A stretch of DNA of 59,113 bases from Mesorhizobium sp. (GCA_004020645.1 SAQL01000037.1:1-59113), one strand, 5' to 3'; shown: positions 17,111 through 25,698, counted from the first letter of the stretch. Numbers and translations are program-made. The notes: a model not told the origin generated them from the letters alone.

Positions 17111-18298
17111 CTACCAGCCGCGGATCCGCTCCCACCGCGCGTCGATCTCCGGACTTCCTCCGTTGACGACGCTGTAGAAATCGTGCTGGCCGGCCATCGC
17201 GCAGGCGTGGTTTGGCAGAATGCGCAGCCGGGCACCGACCCGAAGGTCTGGCATGCTCTTGGCCGAGCCGCTGCGGATCGCCAGGATGCCGTGTTCCTGG
17301 CTGGCCTGTGACACGATCACATCTTCGAGCACGCGACCCGCCTCGTCGCATACCAGGCCGTAACCCTGATCTACCCGCTGGCTCGCGGTGCCGCGATCGC
17401 GCGAGAGCGCCATCCACCCCGCGTCGACAAGCACCCAGTCCTTCTCCGGCTTGATGCCGACCACCGTGGCCAGCACTGAAATAGCGATGTCGTCGACGGC
17501 ACAGACCCCGACTCCGTGCTGGACAAGGTCGAAGAACATGTAGACACCGGCGCGCAGTTCGGTGACGCCATCGAGATTCTCGGCGAAGTGTGCGGTGGGC
17601 GTCGAGCCGACGCTGACGATCGGGCACGCGTGGCCTCGAGCGCGCAGAATTTCGGCGGCTCGCACGGTGGCCGAACGCTCGTTCTCTGCCGCCGTCACCA
17701 GCGCGTCGGGCGTGCTCAAACCATAGGACTCGCCCGCATGGGCGAGGACGCCGACGAGGTGGGCGCCCGCCGCGACCACCCGGTCGGCGACCTCGATGAG
17801 CTTGGGATCGTCCGGCTTCAGTCCACCGCGATGGTCGTCGCAATCCAGTTCGATGAACACGGATGGAGTAACGCCCGTGGCCTTGCACACATCGGCCAGG
17901 GCATCGGCCTGTTCAACGGTATCAAGCAGCAGCTTCAGGTCGACGCCGGTGCGGCGGCAGAGCTCCGAGGCACGTAGAGCCGAGGCCGGCGACAGGCCGA
18001 CCGCATAGGTCATGTCGCGATAGCCGTGGCTGGCGAAGCATTCCGCCTCGGCGATGGTCGAGACCGTGATCGGGCCGGGTCCAGTGGGGAAGACCTGTCG
18101 CGCCACGTCAATGCTCTTGGCCGTCTTCATGTGCGGCCGCAACACGACGCCCAGCCTTCTGGCGTGGTCGGCGAGACGGTTTATGTTGCGCTCGAGCTTC
18201 CCGCGATCCAGCAGCAGCGACGGTGTTACAAGGCCACCGATCTTTTGGACCGGTTCCAGCGATTTCGCCTTCGTTTCCATGTTCTCGATGTTCCTCAT
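17111..18298 (-). CDS. D-serine/D-threo-3-hydroxyaspartate dehydratase-like PLP enzyme (DSD1 / D-threonine aldolase family)
   Basis: This 395-aa fold-type III PLP protein (alanine-racemase N domain) has the PLP Lys in RPHMKTAK near residue 60 and a C-terminal metal site NHACAMAG near residue 368. The His-x-Cys pair is the zinc site of D-serine and D-threo-3-hydroxyaspartate dehydratases, whereas D-threonine aldolases and beta-hydroxyaspartate aldolase usually have His-x-Asp. Dehydratase is therefore preferred. It starts directly after the GNAT stop (TAGTGATG): ATG 18298 is used here, with GTG 18301 and ATG 18280 (behind AGGA) as alternatives. It is cotranscribed with the GNAT and lies near an OCD-family reductase. 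Confidence 0.82.
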   Translation of the reverse strand: MRNIENMETKAKSLEPVQKIGGLVTPSLLLDRGKLERNINRLADHARRLGVVLRPHMKTAKSIDVARQVFPTGPGPITVSTIAEAECFASHGYRDMTYAVGLSPASALRASELCRRTGVDLKLLLDTVEQADALADVCKATGVTPSVFIELDCDDHRGGLKPDDPKLIEVADRVVAAGAHLVGVLAHAGESYGLSTPDALVTAAENERSATVRAAEILRARGHACPIVSVGSTPTAHFAENLDGVTELRAGVYMFFDLVQHGVGVCAVDDIAISVLATVVGIKPEKDWVLVDAGWMALSRDRGTASQRVDQGYGLVCDEAGRVLEDVIVSQASQEHGILAIRSGSAKSMPDLRVGARLRILPNHACAMAGQHDFYSVVNGGSPEIDARWERIRGW

Positions 18299-18300
18299 CA

Positions 18301-19167
18301 CTAACCGAAGGACTGGTTCGCCAGGGCGTACATGCAGGCCGCACCGTCGGGCATTGGTCGCCGCCCCTTGATCATGGCGGTGGCTCCGCCGACCCTGGCA
18401 AGGCCCAGGCTTTCCAGCCAGTCGCCCAATCCACGTTCAGCATAGACGTCGATGCGCACAAACTGGCCGTGGAGCCTCGAAAGCTGGTCTAGGATCAGGC
18501 GTTGCGCGTCTTCGGCGCTTTCGGCGGCCACTGGGCCGACAACGTAGCCGCGCCCGAACTTCCTGGCGATCGCGTAACCGGTGACCCGTCCACGGCGGTC
18601 GATCACCACCACGTCGCCCACATCGGCAAGCGCAGCGATCATCGGCCCGCGAGGCATTCCGGTGGCCCGTTCGTCGAAGGCGCGGAGTGCCGGCAGGTCC
18701 GATACCGTCGCCGGCCTGATGTCGGCGCAGGCCTTCGCGGGTACGGGGACGTTCAGTTGGCCCTGGTGCTGAAGCACGGTGCCCCACACGGTGAAGCCGC
18801 GTCGCCTGTAGAGCGTAAGCCCATCTTCGGTCGAATTGAGCAGCACGTTGCGACCTTCCGTCGCCTCAAGCAATGCGTTGAAGAGGCGCGAGCCATTGCC
18901 GCCGCCTTGCGCAAAGCGGGCGACGATGATCATCCCGGCCGAGGCATAGGCCTGCCCGTAGTTCCACCACATGGCCGACCCGATCACCTCGCCTGAACGC
19001 TCAAGGACAAGGCCCTCGCCCACCCTGGCGGCAAACTCCCAGTCCTCGCTGCGGTAAGGCCAGCCCATTTCCTGCGACAGCTTCAGCGCGCCCGGCACAT
19101 GGCGGGTCTCGAACGCGGTCAGCTCAGTCGGATCGCCGACGAGGTCTATGTTAAGCCCAACGGCCAT
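18301..19167 (-). CDS. Two-domain GNAT N-acetyltransferase (paralogue A)
   Basis: This 288-aa protein has an N-terminal GNAT domain (the acetyl-CoA loop falls near ARFAQGGGNGSRLF) and a second domain ending GRGYVVGPVAAESAEDAQRL followed by QFVRIDVYAERGLGDWLESLGL. The same architecture and wording recur at 52191-53069 and, internally deleted, at 45778-46227. A WPYRSEDWEFAARVG box near residue 38 is shared by all three. The ATG at 19167 is preferred over a TTG two codons upstream. Its stop is coupled to the dehydratase start. The acyl acceptor is unknown; neighbours point to an amino acid. Confidence 0.83.
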   Translation of the reverse strand: MAVGLNIDLVGDPTELTAFETRHVPGALKLSQEMGWPYRSEDWEFAARVGEGLVLERSGEVIGSAMWWNYGQAYASAGMIIVARFAQGGGNGSRLFNALLEATEGRNVLLNSTEDGLTLYRRRGFTVWGTVLQHQGQLNVPVPAKACADIRPATVSDLPALRAFDERATGMPRGPMIAALADVGDVVVIDRRGRVTGYAIARKFGRGYVVGPVAAESAEDAQRLILDQLSRLHGQFVRIDVYAERGLGDWLESLGLARVGGATAMIKGRRPMPDGAACMYALANQSFG

Positions 19168-19465
19168 GCGCAAGACGCCTTCAATTTACCCAGAGATCGA
19201 ACCTCAAGGTGGCGTCCGGCGCGCAGATTTCGCTGCTGTTTTGCCCGCTCAGATCAGCGAGATTATTCGTTTTGAGCCATTTCTCGGCATACCAAACTGC
19301 GCAAAGCGGGCGAAGTATATCCGGCACTTCGTATCGCCTCGCTTTGATCGTTTGGCGATCCGTGTCGCGCCCGCACGGTTCACAATGAATGCGATCCAAG
19401 CTCTCGCTATCGCAGCCGCAACACTCCCCAACGATGAACCGCTTGTTGCTCAGGAGGTATTCGGG

Positions 19466-20404
19466 ATGATCTACATCAGCGAAGAGGAGTCAGCCGCCCT
19501 GGTCACCCATGAACTGGCTTTCGAAGCCGTGCGGAGAGCTCTCGTTGCTGCCGCTTCGAAAGAGAGCCTGGTCTTTCCCGCGGTTCTCGGGCGTGCACGG
19601 GAGGCGACCAATACCTTCTCAATCAAATCCGGTTCGTCGAACGACCTTACCGGCGTGAAAATCGGCTCCTTCTGGTCGCGCAATCCGGCACGTGGCCTTC
19701 CCCGTCACAACTCGACCATCGTGCTGCTCGACCAGGATACAGGACGCCTCGGCGCGGTGGTCGAGGCGGGCAAGGTCAATGCCTATAGGACTGCCGCCGC
19801 CGACGCGGTTGCGGCGGACCTTCTCGCGCGCCGACAAGCCAAGGTTCTGGCGATCTTCGGCGCAGGCAATCAGGCGGGTTTCGAGGTGACAGCCCTTGCT
19901 CGCATCCGCCCCATCGAGACCGTGTTGGTCGTGGCCAGTCCCTCACCACGCCGCGACGCTTTCGTAGACCGGATCGGGGACCACGGCCTGACTGCACGCG
20001 CCGTACCGGCCGAAGAAGCCGTACGCGCGGCCGACATCGTGGTGACGGCAACACCCTCGCGCCAACCGCTGTTCGATGCGACGTGGGTGAAACCCGGGAC
20101 TCATATCGTGAGCATGGGTTCGGATGCCCCGGGCAAGCGCGAATTGGCGAGCGAATTGTTGTCGAGGGCAAGCCTGTTTTGCGACCTGCCTTCCCAGTCC
20201 ATTCAAATCGGTGAGTTCCAGCATGTGCGCGAGTCGGTCGAAGCGGGCACACTCATCGTGACGTCAATCGGCGATGTGATCGAAGGCCGTGGGCCGGGAC
20301 GCCGTTCCGACGAGGAGATCACCGTCTTCGACAGTTCCGGCATATCCCTACAGGATCTCTATATGGCCGAGGCGCTGATCCGCGCTAAAGCGTCCCACCG
20401 TTGA
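19466..20404 (+). CDS. Ornithine cyclodeaminase / ketimine (imine) reductase family protein
   Basis: This 312-aa OCD/mu-crystallin-family protein has KIGSFWSRNPARGLPRHN near residue 62, the substrate Arg in NAYRTAAADAVAA near residue 100 and a Rossmann motif FGAGNQAGFEV near residue 130. Start ATG 19466 has an excellent AGGAGGT site 8 bp upstream, so the 106 upstream codons in frame are not coding. Family members include ornithine cyclodeaminase, ketimine reductases, EutC and iminosuccinate reductase. It is divergent from the GNAT/dehydratase pair across 298 bp. If the dehydratase releases an imine, as 3-hydroxyaspartate enzymes do, this protein could reduce it; that is inference. Confidence 0.83.
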   Translation: MIYISEEESAALVTHELAFEAVRRALVAAASKESLVFPAVLGRAREATNTFSIKSGSSNDLTGVKIGSFWSRNPARGLPRHNSTIVLLDQDTGRLGAVVEAGKVNAYRTAAADAVAADLLARRQAKVLAIFGAGNQAGFEVTALARIRPIETVLVVASPSPRRDAFVDRIGDHGLTARAVPAEEAVRAADIVVTATPSRQPLFDATWVKPGTHIVSMGSDAPGKRELASELLSRASLFCDLPSQSIQIGEFQHVRESVEAGTLIVTSIGDVIEGRGPGRRSDEEITVFDSSGISLQDLYMAEALIRAKASHR

Positions 20405-20447
20405 TCTAGCGCACGTGGGATTTGACCGACATCTACTGCATACCTGC

Positions 20448-21326
20448 TTAGCCAAACGAAATTTTGCATTCTGCTTCCAGCCATCGAGCAAGATCGTGGG
20501 CTTTCCCAGACAGTTCAGTTTCTCCTGTCCATATGAGCCCGTAGTGGCTTCCGTCGGGATCGAAGCCGACCGGTGCGATGAGCCGCTCTCTATCTATGTC
20601 GTCGGTTGCAAGGACTATGGGACTGAGGGCAACGCCCAACCCCGCCGATGCGGCTTCAACGATCAGGAAGTGATGGTCGTAGAAGCGGATTTCCGTGGGG
20701 CGCGGCACCGAGGGGTGGAGGGAAAGCCAGTGCGACCACGCGTCCGGCCGGGTCTTTGAACCCAAGGCGATATACTCCTCCGAGGCAAACGCTGGCGCGA
20801 GTCGAGGGCTCATGACCGGTCCCATCCTTTCAGGAAAAAGGCGCTGCACGTGCCAGGCGTCGGGCAGTCGGAAATCGAGCCGGCGGATGGCGAGATCTAT
20901 CCGGTCGCGACGGAACTCGACGGGACCGCCGCCCACTGACAGATGCAAGGCGATATCGGGATGCGCGCACTGGAAGTTCGCCAGTCGCGGAATGAGCCAA
21001 CGCATCGCGACCGAGGGTTCGCAGGAGAGAACCAGGGCGTTTTGCCGAGCGTTGGCGGCCCGCAGGCTTTCGACGGTTGTCGCCAGTTCCGTGAAGAACC
21101 GGCCAAGCGTGAGGTTGAGCGTCTCCCCAGCCGCCGTGAGGCGCAAGCCCCGGCCACTTTTCTCGAAGAGCTTGAATCCAAGATCTTCGGACAGCTTGGT
21201 GATGCGACGGCTGACGGCCCCGTGGGTCAAGGCGAGCCTGTCCGCGGCCAACCGGACGGAGCCGAGACGAGCCGTCGCCTCGAACGCCCGGAGGTCATCC
21301 AGCGAGGGTATGTCGGACCGCTTCAT
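20448..21326 (-). CDS. LysR-family regulator (GcvA-like) of the D-threonate operon
   Basis: This 292-aa protein has an N-terminal LysR helix-turn-helix (LDDLRAFEATARLGSVRLA, then HGAVSRRITKLSEDLGFKLF) and a type-2 periplasmic-binding effector domain with the GcvA-like RIDLAIRR pattern. It is divergent from the DUF1537 kinase gene at 21402 with 75 bp between starts, the standard layout for a LysR activator of its neighbour. An inverted repeat immediately upstream of its start (21327-21345) may be the operator. Confidence 0.88.
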   Translation of the reverse strand: MKRSDIPSLDDLRAFEATARLGSVRLAADRLALTHGAVSRRITKLSEDLGFKLFEKSGRGLRLTAAGETLNLTLGRFFTELATTVESLRAANARQNALVLSCEPSVAMRWLIPRLANFQCAHPDIALHLSVGGGPVEFRRDRIDLAIRRLDFRLPDAWHVQRLFPERMGPVMSPRLAPAFASEEYIALGSKTRPDAWSHWLSLHPSVPRPTEIRFYDHHFLIVEAASAGLGVALSPIVLATDDIDRERLIAPVGFDPDGSHYGLIWTGETELSGKAHDLARWLEAECKISFG

Positions 21327-21345
21327 CGGTGAATTTTTATCACCG
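21327..21345. promoter_or_regulatory. Inverted repeat CGGTGA-N7-TCACCG, candidate LysR operator
   Basis: A perfect 6-bp inverted repeat with a 7-bp AT-rich spacer sits directly against the lysR start codon in the 75-bp divergent region. Position and AT-rich centre fit a LysR recognition site giving autorepression. It is not demonstrated. Confidence 0.45.
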
Positions 21346-21401
21346 GTCCTTCATAGAAACTATCGCTTTTTTGTACGGTGTTGGGTCTGCATAATTGATC
21401 C

Positions 21402-22466
21402 ATGCGAACCAATGGCCAACATACGGTCGGTATCCTCGCCGACGACCTGACCAGCGCCGCGGATGGCGCCGGCCCGTTCGTCGAGCGGGGCTTGCGAGCA
21501 GTAGTCGGTAGAGGCTGCCTGCCGGAGGAGGAGGTAACGATCGTCGCTGTCGACAGCGGATCGCGATCTGCTACCGCCTCGCATGCAGCGGAACTCACGG
21601 CTAAGCTTGCCGCGCAGCTCGCTTCGCGCGATGTCCTCTACAAAACCGTGGACTCAACGCTGCGGGGCCATGTGAGGGCGGAACTGGAAGCTGCTTTCAA
21701 GGCAAGCGGTCGCAAGATGCTTGTCTTTGCTCCTGCGTTCCCCGCTGCAGGGCGCACGACCGTCAGCGGTGTTCAGCTTGTCGATGGCGTGCCGGTAACG
21801 GAGACCGCCTACGGTCGCGACCCCGTTCATCCGGCGCGGCACTCGCGGCTGGTCGACTTAGTTCCGGCCTCCGTCAGCAACGTCGTCATCCTCGATGCCG
21901 CGACGCAGGACGATCTCGACACACAGCTTGCCGCTCTGCCGGACCCGGAATCGATCCTTTGGGTGGGCTCTCCCGGCATGGCGGTGGCCCTGGCGAAACG
22001 CCTTGCGCTGGTTGCGGCTGTATCGGATGCGACCGTCGCGGCTCGTGGCGATATTCTCATCGCGATTGGTAGCGCAAACCCGCTCAGCCATCGTCAGGCC
22101 GATCAGGTCGCCGCGGAGACTGGGGTCACCTTGCTGCGGGCTCCAGCCCAGCGCGCGGATGATCCCGTGTTCGTCTTGCGCGGCATCGCTCAGGATGCGG
22201 CTGGACAACTGCGTGACAAGCGCTTCGATGCCGTGATCGCCACCGGCGGGGACACGGTGGAGGCAATCTTGGACCACCTGGGAATCCGTGCGTTCGAAAT
22301 CCTGCAGGAGTTCGAGCCGGGCTTTCCGCTGGGCCGCGCTCTCCTCGGGGATGGGCATGAGCTTCTGGTCGCCATGAAGGCCGGCGGTTTCGGTGATGAC
22401 GACACGCTGCGTCGCGCGATCGCCCGACTCCGGCAAAACCCCTCAGTACCAGGACAGGTATCGTAA
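21402..22466 (+). CDS. dtnK: D-threonate/D-erythronate kinase (DUF1537 family)
   Basis: This 354-aa DUF1537 kinase has ILADDLTSAADGAGPF (residues 11-26) for substrate binding and a C-terminal ATP-domain motif IATGGDTVEAILDHLGI near residue 275. It is shorter than OtnK at 4739 and overlaps a PdxA2-type dehydrogenase (TAATG), the arrangement known for DtnK, which phosphorylates D-threonate at O4. The sugar acid could instead be D-erythronate or a relative. It is divergent from a LysR regulator. No ribosome site is obvious. Confidence 0.85.
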   Translation: MRTNGQHTVGILADDLTSAADGAGPFVERGLRAVVGRGCLPEEEVTIVAVDSGSRSATASHAAELTAKLAAQLASRDVLYKTVDSTLRGHVRAELEAAFKASGRKMLVFAPAFPAAGRTTVSGVQLVDGVPVTETAYGRDPVHPARHSRLVDLVPASVSNVVILDAATQDDLDTQLAALPDPESILWVGSPGMAVALAKRLALVAAVSDATVAARGDILIAIGSANPLSHRQADQVAAETGVTLLRAPAQRADDPVFVLRGIAQDAAGQLRDKRFDAVIATGGDTVEAILDHLGIRAFEILQEFEPGFPLGRALLGDGHELLVAMKAGGFGDDDTLRRAIARLRQNPSVPGQVS

Positions 22467-23473
22467 TGCCCCATGCCGCTCCCCTTGCCATCACGATGGG
22501 CGACGCCTCCGGCATCGGCCCTGAGATCGTGGCGAAGACATTGGCCAGAAGCGATGAGCGCGCCGTCGTTTTCGGCAGCCAACTCGTGATGGAGGGCGTC
22601 GTCCATCGTCTCGGTCTCGACCTGACGGTCAGGCATATCGCCGGCCCTGAAGAGGCGCGTTTCGAGCCGCAGTCCATCGAGATCGTCGAAGCGACCCAAA
22701 TCATGGCGTTGCCGCCGATTGGGGTCGCTAACGCCATTTCCGGACAAGCTTCCTTCGACGCCATCGTTGCCGCCGTCACGGCGGCCAAGGCCGGAAACGT
22801 TAGCGGCATCGTTACCGCACCGATCAACAAAGAAGCGATGGGATACGCGGGCATTCGCTATCCAGGACACACCGAGATTCTGGCCGACTATGGCGGCGCA
22901 AAGCGAGTCGCCATGATGCTGGCCAATGACGATATCCGCACGGTTCTGGTCACCATCCACACATCGCTTCGCAAGGCCATCGACCAGGCCGATTTCGACG
23001 CACAGATGTCGGCGATCCGGTTGGCGCATGACGGCGGCAAGGCCCTGGGGATCGTGGCACCGCGCGTTGCGGTCGCAGGCCTCAATCCTCATGCCGGCGA
23101 AGGTGGGCTGTTCGGTGACGAAGAAATCCGGATCATCCGGCCCGCGATCGAGGCCGCGCGCGCCGAGGGCATCGATGCCAGCGGCCCCTGGCCCGGCGAC
23201 ACGGTGTACATGCAGGCCCGCAGGGGTCGCTTCGATGTGGTCGTCGCCCAATATCACGACCAAGGGCTGATCCCGGTGAAATATCTTGGCCTCGAAAAGG
23301 GCGTCAACATCACGCTGGGCCTGCCGTTCGTCCGCACTAGCCCCGACCACGGAACGGCGTTCGATATCGCAGGTCAAGGCATAGCCGATCCCACGAGTCT
23401 GGCAACCGCAATCGCTTACGCACGGCGGCTCGTTGCTGCGCGCAAACCAAGACCATGGAACGTGAAAGGGTAG
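22466..23473 (+). CDS. pdxA2: D-threonate 4-phosphate dehydrogenase (PdxA2 family)
   Basis: This 335-aa PdxA-fold dehydrogenase has GDASGIGPEI near residue 12, the metal-binding His in YPGHTEILADY near residue 136, YHDQGLIPVKY near residue 265 and SPDHGTAFDIAG near residue 291. PdxA2 enzymes oxidise and decarboxylate 4-phospho-D-threonate to dihydroxyacetone phosphate and CO2, a catabolic offshoot of pyridoxine PdxA. Coupling to a DUF1537 kinase supports the PdxA2 call over PdxA. The next gene follows after 4 bp. Confidence 0.88.
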   Translation: MPHAAPLAITMGDASGIGPEIVAKTLARSDERAVVFGSQLVMEGVVHRLGLDLTVRHIAGPEEARFEPQSIEIVEATQIMALPPIGVANAISGQASFDAIVAAVTAAKAGNVSGIVTAPINKEAMGYAGIRYPGHTEILADYGGAKRVAMMLANDDIRTVLVTIHTSLRKAIDQADFDAQMSAIRLAHDGGKALGIVAPRVAVAGLNPHAGEGGLFGDEEIRIIRPAIEAARAEGIDASGPWPGDTVYMQARRGRFDVVVAQYHDQGLIPVKYLGLEKGVNITLGLPFVRTSPDHGTAFDIAGQGIADPTSLATAIAYARRLVAARKPRPWNVKG

Positions 23474-23477
23474 TCTG

Positions 23478-24533
23478 ATGGGCCTCCGCTTTATCTTCAT
23501 GCTCACGCGCAACGACCGCACCGTCGAGGACGCGTCGAAACAACTTCAGACCGCCTTGAGGCTCGGCGTACGCCATATCGGCTTCAAGGATATCGGCCTC
23601 CCGACCGACCAGCTGATGGCCCTAAACGACGCCATCAAGGCGGGCGGGGCGACCTCCTATCTCGAGGTTGTGTCGCTCGACCGCGACAGCGAGATCGTTT
23701 CGGCACGCGCCGCGACCGAGATTGGCGTGGATGTGTTGCTGGGCGGCACACGCGTCGATGACGTCCTGCCGGTGATCGCCGGCACAGACATCCAGTATTG
23801 CCCCTTCCCCGGCCGTATCATGGGCCACCCGAGCGTGCTGGAAGGCAGCATTGCCGAGATCGTCGACAGTGCCCGGACGCTCGCGGCACGCGATGGCGTG
23901 CATGGCCTAGACTTATTGGCCTACCGGTCCCGGGAAGACGTTCCAGCGCTTATCAAGGGGGTCTGCGCCGCGGTATCCAAGCCCGTCTATGTCGCCGGAT
24001 CCATCGACACCCCAGAACGGATTGGCGTGGTCAAGGACGCCGGGGCCGCCGGCTTCACCATCGGCACGGCCGCGCTGGATGGCAAATACCCGGCGCCGGA
24101 AAAGGATGTGGCGAGCCAGCTCGCCGCCATCCTGCTCGACGTCGCCACGCTCAACAGGCACATCTCGCCATACCACAAGAAAAACCTGGCACGCTCCTTC
24201 GAGCACTTCTCGGACACTTGGTCGCCCAAGGTCGCAGGCCAGGTCAACGACATTCAGATCAAGCTCGCTAAGTTCGAGGGCGAATGTGCCTGGCACTTCC
24301 ACCCGCAGGAGGACGAGTTGTTCTTGGTGCACAAGGGGCGCCTGCTCATGAAGTTTCGCGATCGCGACGAGATCGTCGAGGCGGGCGAATTCATCGTCGT
24401 GCCGCATGGCGTCGAGCATTGCCCAGTCGCCCTGGATGACACCTGCGAAGTCATGCTGCTTGAGCCGGGCCGCACGGTGAACACCGGCTCGGCAAAGGAT
24501 GCGCGCAGGATTACCGAGCTCGGCCGGGCCTGA
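23478..24533 (+). CDS. Fusion protein: TIM-barrel (HisA-like) domain plus cupin domain
   Basis: This is a 351-aa protein in two parts. Residues 1-215 look like a phosphate-binding TIM barrel: HIGFKDIGLPTDQ, GVDVLLGGTRVDDVLPVI, PVYVAGSIDTPERI and GAAGFTIGTAALDG, the last resembling a HisA/ThiG-type phosphate-binding end. Residues 230-345 form a complete cupin: WHFHPQEDELFLVHKG and VPHGVEHCPVA carry the metal-binding His and Glu positions. The junction runs through LDVATLNRHISPYHKKNLAR. It is third in the dtnK-pdxA2 operon, 4 bp after pdxA2. Neither domain has a named role in the known D-threonate pathway. Epimerase/isomerase of a sugar acid is one possibility. Confidence 0.7.
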   Translation: MGLRFIFMLTRNDRTVEDASKQLQTALRLGVRHIGFKDIGLPTDQLMALNDAIKAGGATSYLEVVSLDRDSEIVSARAATEIGVDVLLGGTRVDDVLPVIAGTDIQYCPFPGRIMGHPSVLEGSIAEIVDSARTLAARDGVHGLDLLAYRSREDVPALIKGVCAAVSKPVYVAGSIDTPERIGVVKDAGAAGFTIGTAALDGKYPAPEKDVASQLAAILLDVATLNRHISPYHKKNLARSFEHFSDTWSPKVAGQVNDIQIKLAKFEGECAWHFHPQEDELFLVHKGRLLMKFRDRDEIVEAGEFIVVPHGVEHCPVALDDTCEVMLLEPGRTVNTGSAKDARRITELGRA

Positions 24534-24606
24534 GGCGCGTGCGCGAACTAGTAAACTGGCACCGCAATTCGATGGCACCGTAGTTCACCCCGGTAGGGTC
24601 TCGATC

Positions 24607-25064
24607 ATGCAATCCAATGCTACCCGCCTCGACTTCCGCTCCGATACGGTGACCCGCCCCACCCCGCAAATGCGTGCGGCGATGGGGGCCGCCAAGGTGA
24701 GCGACGATGTGTTGGGCGATGATTTCACGGTCAAGGCGCTCGAGGGCGCGTTGCCGCGCTGTTCGGCAAAGAAGCGGGACTGCTGCTGCCGACGGGTACC
24801 ATGGCCAATCTCGCTGCGATCATGAGCCATTGCCAGCGCGGCGAGGAATATCTCTGCGGAAGCGCGCCCCATACCTATCTGTGGGAAGCTAGAGGCGCTG
24901 CCGTGCTCGGATCGGTTCAGCCGCAACCTTTGCCGGTCCGGGCTGACGGCACGATCCACATTGACGATCTTCACGCAGCGGTTAAGGCGGATGATCCGCA
25001 TTTTGCGGTCACGCAACTGGTAACGATCGAGAATACGTTCGTCGGGCGGATACTGCCGCGCTGA
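24607..25064 (+). pseudogene. L-threonine aldolase, frameshifted and truncated
   Basis: The start encodes the threonine aldolase N-terminus LDFRSDTVTRPTPQMRAAM, then DDVLGDDFTVKALEGAL. One G is missing (TTGCC where TTGGCC is expected, near 24752), and the sequence then resumes in another frame as FGKEAGLLLPTGTMANLAAI. It runs through HTYLWEARGAAVLG to TIENTFVGRILPR and stops. The PLP-Lys half of the enzyme is absent. It lies 73 bp after the fusion gene and so is the decayed tail of that operon or a separate acquired gene. Confidence 0.82.
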
Positions 25065-25139
25065 GGCGCCGTGCAAAAGGGTGCTGAGCGCACAGTCGGG
25101 CAATAGTCGTGACTATCAAGATGGGCGGCACGCCCACGC

Positions 25140-25664
25140 CCTGATCGGTTACTGACCTTGCCAGAATGACCGCCCCAGGCCAAGGACCACCGGGAGGGCG
25201 AGGGCGCTTGCAAGAAGCGGAGCCGAGATTGACGCCTCCGGCGTGGACGAGGTGCGGGGCCGCTCCGCCTGTGGAAGAGCTTGGTGAGATAAAGCCGTGC
25301 GTGCCCTGCGATTGGGGGGAGCACCCACAGGTTGGTCAAGAGGTTGTCGACGACACCCGAGCGCCGCAGAGACCGGTCTCCCGCATGATGCCGTAGTGCA
25401 GGGCCACCGCGTTGGAGTTTGCGCTGCCACGTGTGTAGGTTGCGGCAAACATCCCGGCCGCTGGCGCGGCGTATGGGCCGAGCAATTCGCCTTACCGGCA
25501 GAAGCAGAAAACGCTAGAATGAACTCCTGCGACGGTTCCAATCGCGCCAAAGAGGAGCGCGATGAGCATCGGGCGCCCGGCCCGCCGCAGCGTCGCGACG
25601 TTCGCCTCGAGCAGGACCAGGAAGATCGCCACGGCCGTGAGCACCCCCAAATATCGTGCTGTTA
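25140..25664 (-). pseudogene. Decayed membrane protein, DUF819 (YjcL-like) family
   Basis: On the minus strand three frames together give pieces of a polytopic membrane protein: AVAIFLVLLEANVATLRRAG and LIALLFGAIGTVAGV, then AAGMFAATYTRGSANSNAVA, then VVDNLLTNLWVLPPIAG. The order and wording fit DUF819 transporter-like proteins, for which AGMFTATYTGGSxNF is a hallmark. At least two frame changes are needed and the N-terminus is missing. No intact start remains. Confidence 0.5.
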
Positions 25665-25698
25665 GATCATCCCGCCTTCAGCCGCAGGCGGGATGATC
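25665..25698. repeat. Perfect 13-bp inverted repeat with 8-base loop
   Basis: GATCATCCCGCCT is followed by eight bases and then its exact reverse complement. No T-run follows on either side, so it is not a classical terminator. It lies between a dead membrane-protein gene and the 3' side of the FAD oxidoreductase at 25940, and resembles small palindromic repeats dispersed in rhizobial genomes. The remaining bases to 25939 hold nothing I recognise. Confidence 0.55.

Noticed and set aside
19148..19465. 106 in-frame codons before the OCD gene
   Set aside because: The strong AGGAGGT site at 19453 and the family N-terminus place the start at 19466.
17111..20404. A complete beta-hydroxyaspartate cycle
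   Set aside because: Only an aldolase/dehydratase-family and an OCD-family member are present; the aminotransferase and threo-hydroxyaspartate dehydratase genes are missing and the metal motif differs.
22190..23521. 443-aa minus-strand open frame opposite pdxA2
   Set aside because: Shadow of pdxA2 with no recognisable motifs.
23478..24533. Reading the TIM-barrel/cupin gene as two separate genes
   Set aside because: The frame is continuous without a stop, and no ribosome site or start is evident at the junction.
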